From positions 1 through 64,000 of the forward strand of contig JAAMPI010000062.1 in the NCBI GenBank assembly GCA_013054445.1: 64,000 nt of DNA, written 5' to 3'. Position 1 is the stretch's first letter. Every line of letters begins with the position of its first letter. The notes below the pieces were generated by a model. It made no database searches. It saw nothing but the letters and a program-made list of their open reading frames with translations, and was not told where the DNA came from. Positions 56,974 to 64,000 of the stretch are shown here, piece after piece. The translations under genes and the position numbers were made by a program. The stretch is from Cudoniella acicularis. Lineage: Eukaryota; Ascomycota; Leotiomycetes; Helotiales; Helotiaceae.

Positions 56974-57711
56974 ACTATTTCCTATGAAGACAAGTAAGAA
57001 CTCTAAATCCCACCAGATATTGGCACTAGTCTAGGGATTCCAGCTAACAGAAAACAATAGTCTTGTCATTCACCGCCAAAAGCCTAGAGTATATCCTTAT
57101 AGAGGATTTGAAACTGGAGTAACGGAGATGAGAACAACTGTTTGATATAGAAGTAGACGATAGAAAAGGAAGCATGTGCGGCGTTAGAGCTACTGTTTGG
57201 TTAGGGATTTTTCTTATAGCTTTACTTCTTATACCCCCCTACGATCAGATTTTATAAGCCGCGGGACGCAGCTTCGGGATCTGAGGACTTCGGTTTCCCG
57301 CTAGATACGGCAGGAATCCGATAATAGCTAAAACAATTATTTCTAGATATTAGATATATAATAATAAATACTTTATACCTATAATAAGAACTATTAGTAA
57401 TATCTATTACTAAGAAGAAGGTTTTAAAAGCTTATAAAGGCTTCTAGTAATATCTTTTCTTGATTTATAAGCAGGTAATAAAGACAGTAGTGTCACGAAT
57501 CAGTATTACGTGTAGGCCTAGGCCTGAGGCTCGGCTACTACTATTAGGATAGTATAGAGAACTAGGGTCCTAAGTCACGGGGGTTATATAACAAGTTATA
57601 TAACGGGTTATATAGCTAGTCAGCTAATAGAGCCTAGGACCGAGGCTTAGCAGGAGGACCGGTCGGCCTTCGGCCTATCCGGGTGCCTACGGCCTATAGG
57701 GTTTAGGGATC
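56974..57711. other. intergenic and repeat-margin DNA, no gene
   Basis: The first 200 bp are the 3' flank of the secreted-protein gene. From about 57200 the DNA shows RIP-like AT bias and then GC-rich repeat-like sequence (GGCCTATCCGGGTGCCTACG) leading into an LTR. Confidence 0.45.
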
Positions 57712-57977
57712 TGTTATAGACCTAGTTTAACGTATAGTCTTACGACTAAGGAGACTCAGACAGTATAGCGCTATATGCGACAGAAGGCTGCGACGCGGCC
57801 CCTGACCCCTTATCACGTGCCCTCGCTTAGCAGTACTCACCTCCTATATATATAGGCCCCTTCAGGGCCACCTCTCTTCTTCTCTCCTTAGCTTAGTTTC
57901 TTCGATAATATAGCACCTTCTTGCAAATACGTCCCCACGTGACGTCAGGGCCCTAGTACCTTTATAGAGCCGTAACA
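57712..57977 (+). mobile_element. LTR, family A copy 3
   Basis: Starts TGTTATAGACCTAGTTTAAC and ends GAGCCGTAACA (266 bp). The block TATAGGCCCCTTCAGGGCCA through ACGTGACGTCAGGGCCC is almost the same as in 17464-17689. The dispersed repeat that also occurs at 16336-16638 follows at once. No 5-bp target duplication is visible. Confidence 0.72.
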
Positions 57978-58266
57978 GAACCCCTCCTACTAGAAAATCA
58001 CGTTCGCATCATCGCCTTCACGCCTGATTTACAAAGAGTACTCCTTTTATAGCGTAATAGACTACTATAGCTCTACCACCGAGCTTATACCATCCCTAAT
58101 ACTTATAAAAGAGTCTTATCCGAGCTCTAAGGCCTCACTACGATGTAGGGAATCGTTATCAGCCTTGTGGCTGCTGTGGCGTGCAGATTCATGCCACGCG
58201 GTTCGGTACCTCGGATCAAAGCGAGTGACGATTTCTGGTTAGTGCCAATCTACCCCGCATCCCCCA
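57978..58266 (+). repeat. dispersed repeat, less mutated copy
   Basis: Aligns with 16336-16638. This copy keeps more G/C (CACGCCTGATTTACAAAG and GTGGCGTGCAGATTCATGCC), the other is shifted to A/T. It abuts LTR family A copy 3, so it may be internal sequence of that element or of a nested one. Confidence 0.75.
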
Positions 58267-58955
58267 GAATAATTACGACGTAATTTCAATTATGTAATCA
58301 TTTTCCAAGTTCGTGCCTGTTCGCAGGGAGCTGTTGCCTGAGGATTAATAGTCATCAGCGAGGGCTTGCTCGGGCCCAGCCTCCCCATCGTCACCTCGCG
58401 CAGCTTTGGAAACCCTCGCCATGGTCAGCAACGTATCATCACGCTTCACATCAATATTGACAGTCGATTATATACCCTACATCAATGAATCCTCCCAACT
58501 AGGCCCATCGCACACCATCTGATTCGTCGTCCCGTCGAGGACATCCTACGGTCTACCCCCCACCAGGAGCCGTCTTCCCCATCCCCCTGCGGTCCGACAC
58601 AGAGAATTCTTCAGGAACGTCATCTTTAGGCTCTAAGAGAAAATGCGCAGTCGTAGATGATGGCAGCGATGCAGGCCGCTCCCGCACCTCGGGCATCTGA
58701 CTTCAACAATAACACAAAGGCGCAGGTGAGGGAACAGTACAATAACAAATTCTGGCATTGTGCAGCTTTGCCTACATAACAAAGACACGGGGAGCAAAAG
58801 CTAATATGAAAATCTGTAGGATGTGCGATCCCTCCAAAAGCTATCCGGCTGCACGATGGAGAATCCGAACCCTGACCTGGTCCTGAACTAGCACCCGGTT
58901 ATTGGTCTATTCGAAATCATTTGCGATATACTCATAATCCACCTCACCGCTGTCC
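58267..58955. other. unassigned stretch, no gene called
   Basis: Moderate GC and no long frame on the plus strand. Possible remnant of the 5' part of the following ORF, but no splice pattern convinces me. Confidence 0.4.
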
Positions 58956-59744
58956 ATGTTCTTAGCCGCAACTGGCAATACAGTCACGCCTAACCAGAAG
59001 AAGAAGTTCTTGAACCCGGTGCGAGATCTGGGTGGTAAGCAGAACGACGTTGCGAAGTTGATCTCGGCCGGATTTGGAGTGACAATTGCGGGCGTGGACT
59101 GCTACCTGCTCATGGAGAGGATCGCAATGCCAGTTACATACTGCAAGTACGGAAGACGAAAGCGGCTCCAGTTTATGGCACTAGTACAGAAGCCAACTTC
59201 GGACGTGCTACAGAGTCAGCTCCTGTGCATGTGCCACTTTCGGTCCGACAACTACACCTGCCCGCACACGACCGACTTGAGCTGCAGAAACGTCTTGCCC
59301 CTACAGGGGGCCGTGACGTTGATGGAGAAGTCTCAACAGAGGGACTGGCGCCACAACCAGACACTTAATTTCTATAACGTCTGCGAGACCTGCATCACCT
59401 ACGAGCCCAAACAAACGGACCACATTTCCCTCACTATCAGCTGTAAGCCGACAACGCTTAGCTGTGATACCATGGCCGACTACATGATCCGGCAAGGCGA
59501 GGTGGAGCGCAACTTCAACTTTTCGTCTATAGTTTACGGCAAGAGTGAGAGCGGAGATTATTTCGTAGACATGATCACACTTACGCTTGATCCGTGGACC
59601 ATCCACACGGCATTGTGGCCCCGGACCAGCTCGGCAATGTCATTCGCTTCATTTGCCGCCACGAGACGAGCCGACGTAACAACACGCATACCGTGGGTAT
59701 ATTCGAGATTCGAAAGGACTGCACGTACGAGGGCGGACTTATAA
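58956..59744 (+). CDS. orphan ORF, unknown, probable 3' frameshift
   Basis: A 262-codon open frame starting ATG at 58956, with good codon balance and GC unlike the flanking AT-rich repeats. It is rich in Cys (CMCHFRSDNYTCPHT, then CRNVL, NVCETCITYE), which may suggest a metal-binding or disulfide fold, but I recognise no family. After about residue 210 a second frame reads more naturally (VDHPHGIVAPDQLGNVIRF, then IFEIRKDCTYEGGLIS, stop at 59812), joined at GATCCGTGG near 59590 as if one base were missing. So the protein was probably about 285 residues and may now be broken. It sits between repeat families, so it may be cargo of a mobile element. Confidence 0.4.
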   Translation: MFLAATGNTVTPNQKKKFLNPVRDLGGKQNDVAKLISAGFGVTIAGVDCYLLMERIAMPVTYCKYGRRKRLQFMALVQKPTSDVLQSQLLCMCHFRSDNYTCPHTTDLSCRNVLPLQGAVTLMEKSQQRDWRHNQTLNFYNVCETCITYEPKQTDHISLTISCKPTTLSCDTMADYMIRQGEVERNFNFSSIVYGKSESGDYFVDMITLTLDPWTIHTALWPRTSSAMSFASFAATRRADVTTRIPWVYSRFERTARTRADL

Positions 59745-60023
59745 GCCAGCCTAGGATCTTGGGCGACTACACGACGTACAAGGAGGAGGTAGACGGGGTT
59801 GATAAGGTATAGGAAGACGTTAGGAGTAGAACTCTGGTGTCAGACACGCCTTCCCGCTTGCTCTCGAATCCTCTCATCGACAATCAGCGCATCACTCAAA
59901 ATGCCACTGCTAGAAATACGTTTTTCTGTCTCTTTTCCATTTCCTTTTTCCTCAGAATTCTTAGCTAGTCTAACTTGGCATCAAGACCTGGCCCGTGATA
60001 CAGTCTATAAATACCAGAAAACA

Positions 60024-60560
60024 TCATTCTACCCATTTACGATCCCCTGAGTTGATGATGCGGACATCATGATCAATACCTGGTAAGATAGCTTGGATCT
60101 CTTTAATGAGCCGTTTGTCTCCCTCCTCATCTTCCTCCTGCTGGTCGTCATCGTCCTCTTCATTGTTCCGCAACCCCTTTAGGCATAGTACTATTCGCTT
60201 AAGACTTTTATGTCGTCGAAAGAATGCCACGAATCCTTCTAAATCTTGCCTTGAGACACGCTGAACTTGGAGTTGAAGATAAGACAGACCTTCCCAGTAG
60301 ATATCTGATGGAAACTGCGACGTCATCCTGATGCGTAATCTCTTTAGTCCTTGACAAGATTGGATGAACTTATAGAAGGCCCCAATATCGCCATTCTCCG
60401 GTATTGTAGTAAGAGTTAACTCTTCAAGATATAAATATTACATGGGAAAGTTTTCTGCTAACCTAGACAAAATTTGACCGAACTGCTATTCGTAGGACTC
60501 CGTGCTAAATTTAAGCTTTTGAGGTGTATCTTGGTCTCCTCAATGAGTTTGCAGATTCTC
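60024..60560 (-). pseudogene. F-box/LRR-like gene remnant
   Basis: The minus-strand frame from about 60560 reads KLKFSTESYE, stop, QFGQILSRLAENFPM, stop, YLYLEELTLTTIPENGDIG, then KFIQSCQGLKRLRI and FVAFFRRHKSLKRIVLCLKG, an acidic run, and a stop at 60024. Leucine spacing resembles the C-terminal LRR half of fungal F-box-like proteins. Two in-frame stops (TAG and TAA) stand where Gln (CAG, CAA) would fit, again CpA to TpA. Only the last 100 codons are open. No F-box is visible. Dead gene, spill-over RIP likely. Confidence 0.6.
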
Positions 60561-60676
60561 TAAAACGGGGTTGATTCAAGATTATTATAATCAACACTAG
60601 GGAGATGTCTATAAGACAGAAACTCCCTTCGAGACCGAGAGAGATACTTTAGAGGTGTTTGAGTTAATCAAGGTTG

Positions 60677-63600
60677 TGTAACGTTCTGTTATCACGTGAG
60701 ATCTCGATGTCACGTGAACGGGTTTACTTAGCCTTAGAAGCGTTAAGTAGGTTCTGGTAGAGCGTTATCCTAATCAAGTGATGATATTAGAATATGAGTT
60801 AAGCACACGCTCTAACATAGGAAAGCTATATAGTTATATAGGTCGTTGACAGGGTCGAGGAATCGATAGGCCGACGAGCTGCTCTCGTTCCTTCGATCCC
60901 TTGGTCCCCTCGTGACTGATCACGTGTTCTCGGGTCGTGACACTACTCCCTATATAGCTTAGCGCGGTCCCGTGCGCTATAAATACCCGGCTATATCCTT
61001 CCTTTAACGATACGTCACCCTTCTTGACGATGCCTTCTGACCACGCCACTAAGATTAAACAACGTCTTCTTGCTGCCCGTGATATTAAGGATATTAGAGT
61101 CGTGATGTCACCCTATACCTGTTATGTTAAGGAAAATCGTCGTTATATCGTAAAAAAAGAAAGGTCTGCTCGATGTAGTGAGTGTGTGAGGGCGAAAGTC
61201 TCGTGCGACGCCGAGATTCCCCTGATTGACTTGTGGGATTCTAAGGTCCCTTTGATAGTAGCCTGTGAGGCGATCGCGAAACAGTAACGACGCCTTGATG
61301 AACAAATGAAAGAGACCCTTGTAAAGATGCTTCGTTTGTAATAATAGAAGGACCTCCTTGTCAAGAGAGAGGAAGAGATGTCCTGTAAGGGGCTCTAGTA
61401 CCTGGATGAGTTAGACGCGGCGGAGGAGGCGGAGAGGCGGTAGGAGGCGGGTGTCTAGGCCGAGAAACCTACTTCCTACGGCGATGTGGACTAGGAGCAG
61501 CTCCTGATAGCTCTATCTAGAGATATTCTTAAAATACTGTCGAGCTCTTAAGGTTCTGGCGGGGCTCCTAGGTATTGTCCGACTCCGGATAGCCTTCCTA
61601 TTTTACTAACTACTTCTAAGTCCTGTCGCTCCTCTTTTTTCCTAGTATCGCCTCGACGTCGTATACTCTCCCGTCGTTATTAGTCGAGGCCTCGAGGGTT
61701 ATATTAATTAGTACCTTAGTCGGTGCCGGCTTAAGGAGGGATATATAGAACATAGGGTAGACTCTTATTTTCTTTAGTAGAGAGAGTTTATAGTTTAAGG
61801 GTCCCTGTTCCTCGCTAATAAGGAATAGTCCTAGTTTCCTATAGTCGAGTTTACTACTTAGTCTTTTTATCGAGATGTTTGTTTGAAGAAGGTAGACTTT
61901 ATCCTTCTTTTTAAGGGTAGGCTCCTAGCTACGTCGTTTATTATAATAGTCAGTATTTTAGTCTATAATAAATCTAAGTTCTTTTATTAATGTTTTATAT
62001 ATCTAAACTATCTCTATTATTAATAGTTTAGCTCGTTTATTATCGACTATTGATATTCCTAGTTTATGATATACTATTAGCTCGAATCTGTAGTTCGTAA
62101 AGAATAGAGTAACGCCTATAGCTTTGCTTGTCGATCTATAGTAGGCTAGCTATGCTAGTAGTAAGAGGGTAACCTAGTTATCTTGTTTCTAGTTATAGTA
62201 GTAATATAGATAGGCCTTAATAACTTAGTTGTTTCGTTTATTTCCTCTATTCGTCTAAGGATAGAAGGCTATACTAAGGTTTCTTTTAACTTCTAAGGAT
62301 ACTATTAGGGTAGTCTAGAATTTCGACGTAAAGAGCTTGTCCTGGTTAGAGTATATTTCTTTTAGTAGTCTATAGTTCGTAACGACGGCTACTAGGAAGG
62401 CGTGCGATAGTTCCTTCGTAGTACTTGATTCTTAGTATAGGAGATAGATACCGTATTTAGTGAGTCTGTCTATAATCACTAGGATCGAGTTATACTCGAC
62501 CTGTGTTATAGGATCCTTTGATTTTAGTAATTTAGTGATAAAGTCCTATAATATTGATTCCTAAGGTTTAGCGGGTATCTTCCTGGTCTATATTCGTCTA
62601 TAAGATAGGTGTCTTAATGATTTGTTTCGTAAGTACTTATAGTATTCTATAACGATCCGTTTGATTTCTTTCTTTATTCTAGGGAACTAGTAGTTCCTTA
62701 AGAGCCGGAAGTAAGTCCTTCTAACTCCCTGATGTCTATAGGCTAGTAACGTATATTGTTCCGTGATAAATTCTTCCTAAACAGCCTTTAGTAAGAAGAT
62801 CTTATTGTTTTTATTATATAGGAATAGGTAGATTCTAGTATCCTTCTGGTAGATCCCGAGCTTATTGATTTAATCTAGCGTAAGCTTTAATCTAGCCTCC
62901 TAGATCTTAACTACCTATAAGTCGTCTGTTCGCTTAGTAACTACGGCTTCTTTAATAGCTAGTATAAGGAGGTCGTCCTCCTACTTGAGTAATGCTGTCT
63001 CCTAGTAGACCTTGTTACTCTCGTACCCTAGCTTTCTGCTTAGGGCGTCGGCCTGAGGGTTGTCCCTCCCGGGGATATGTTTGATTACGATATCAAAGTA
63101 CGATAGTTTCTTAGCCTATCTCGCGAGTCGACGATTCTCTAGGACTTTTATTATAATAAAAGTCTATAGATTTATATAGTTAATATAAATAGTTATTAAG
63201 AATTAGGCTTTTTAGAGATAAACTCGCTAATATTATAATATCTCTATTATAATAAGTAGTTCTTTTTTATAAATATTATAGTTTTGTTTTACTAGTATTA
63301 TTTTCTATAAGAAGTAGGCTATAAGATATAGCTTTCTTTTATTATTAGGCTATAGATAAATATTTCTAGTCTAGGTATTAGATATATTAGTCTTAATAAT
63401 ACTTAGTTTATTATCTTAATAGCTTTATAAGATAGGTTCCTTTTTAAATTATAGTTTAAGTTATTTAAAAGCCTAATCTATTTCTTTATTTTATAAGAAC
63501 TTAACGTCTTTTTTTATAAGTCTTATAAATGATTTTATAATCCTTAAATATCTTTTAATAAATATTTAATAGAATTTTATAAACCTTAAGAATAATTAGA

Positions 63601-64000
63601 CGTCTTTAATGTTTTATAGTATTATCTATTCTATAATTATTCTAGTTTTCTTAAGGTCGATAATAATTTCTCTAGGTCTTATAATATAGCCTAAGAATAT
63701 CGTCTCTCTAACTCTAAATTAGTATTTAGATAGCTTAAGTCTTAAGTTAACTTTTATAAGTATTTATATAACTTGTTTTATATATGTTTTATAGTCTTCT
63801 TCTCGCTTAAAAAAGACTAGGATATCGTCTAAATAATATATAACTATAATATCTAAATATTTATAAAAAACTTTATTATTCTATTATTAGTAAATAGCTA
63901 GTATATTTATTAACCTAAATAGTATTATTATATATTCTTATAATCTTAAAGATAAGAAGAATACTATTATCTACTTATAACCTTTTATAATCCTAATTAA
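60677..64000 (-). mobile_element. Ty3/Gypsy LTR retrotransposon, decayed, truncated by window end
   Basis: Minus-strand conceptual reading shows reverse transcriptase YYLDDILVFFKREED near 63830 (the YxDD catalytic box), the RNase H end motif HIPGRDNPQADALSRKLGYE near 63050, and a chromodomain-like DGRVYDVEAILG near 61680. Order RT, RNase H, integrase/chromo is that of Ty3/Gypsy. Stops are numerous, and AT content rises sharply toward 64000. A putative 3' LTR starts TGTAACGTTCTGTTATCACG at 60677 and holds CACGTG hexamers and a TATAAATA box near 60980. The 5' part lies beyond the window. Confidence 0.85.
61030..61521 (+). pseudogene. antisense accessory ORF of the Gypsy element
   Basis: On the strand opposite to pol, between the chromodomain and the LTR, a frame starts ATG at 61030 (MPSDHATKIKQRLLAARDI). 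It contains a Cys motif, SARCSECVRAKVSCD, and then a charged helix (DEQMKETLVKMLR, later YLDELDAAEEAERR) interrupted by TAA/TAG stops from 61285 on. Antisense accessory ORFs with such a Cys motif and coiled coil are known from some fungal Gypsy families (the brtn-type ORF of Botrytis elements is a possible relative, from memory). Function unknown; this copy is broken. Confidence 0.6.

Noticed and set aside
58855..58910. Possible tRNA T-arm on the minus strand (GGTTCGGATTC-like)
   Set aside because: I could not fold a D-arm, anticodon arm and acceptor stem around it.
1..64000. CRISPR arrays, operons or bacterial-type features
   Set aside because: Introns, fungal families and RIP mark this as eukaryotic fungal DNA; no regularly spaced repeats are present.

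Overview
The window looks like a piece of a filamentous ascomycete (Pezizomycotina) nuclear genome. The genes have short spliceosomal introns (about 43-64 nt, a few longer) and typical fungal families: Hsp70-like ATPase, Zn2Cys6 regulator, rhodopsin-domain membrane protein, DUF7704, DUF7770 and Sulfotransfer_4. Gene-rich DNA alternates with very AT-rich, TpA-rich islands of broken transposons, the usual mark of repeat-induced point mutation (RIP). A Leotiomycetes origin is plausible but cannot be shown from the sequence alone. All family calls come from motifs and reading; no search was run.

Layout. 1-3.1 kb: no convincing gene. 3.1-4.1 kb: sulfotransferase-like protein (-). 4.9-6.5 kb: two degraded tandem copies of one fungal family (-). 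6.9-9.9 kb: 9-exon Hsp70-like ATPase (-), divergent from a C2H2 zinc-finger gene at 10.6-13.0 kb (+). 15 kb: coiled-coil protein (-). 16.3-17.7 kb: RIP-altered repeats and a solo LTR. 19.3-20.9 kb: DUF7704 membrane protein (-, apparent frameshift) and an APH-like phosphotransferase (+). 21.6-22.5 kb: DUF7770 gene with a TGG-to-TAG stop. 23.8-24.4 kb: element with 200-bp inverted repeats.

24.5-48.8 kb is the most interesting part: eight genes that read as a tailoring or catabolic cluster. They are two CYP7/CYP8-type P450s (-), a seven-helix rhodopsin-domain protein (+), a P450 of another clan (-), a third CYP7/CYP8-type P450 (+), a FAH-family hydrolase (+), a C2H2+Zn2Cys6 regulator (-) and a type I Baeyer-Villiger monooxygenase (+). 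No PKS, NRPS, terpene cyclase or prenyltransferase is present. The set would suit oxidation, Baeyer-Villiger insertion and C-C cleavage of a preformed hydrophobic (sterol- or terpenoid-like) molecule; that substrate is an inference. Tc1/mariner, LTR and Helitron remnants sit between the genes.

49-52.5 kb is a RIP-altered nest of LTRs, a Tc1/mariner relic and a TA-flanked MITE, ending in a solo LTR with a perfect 5-bp target duplication. 53.2-54.8 kb: TLDc (Rtc5-like) protein (-). 56.3-57.0 kb: small secreted protein with a His/Cys pair like LRAT/NlpC folds (+). 57.7-58.3 kb: third copy of the first LTR family plus a dispersed repeat. 59-60.6 kb: an orphan ORF and a dead F-box/LRR-like gene. 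60.7-64 kb: a decayed Ty3/Gypsy element (-) with an antisense Cys-motif ORF, running off the window.
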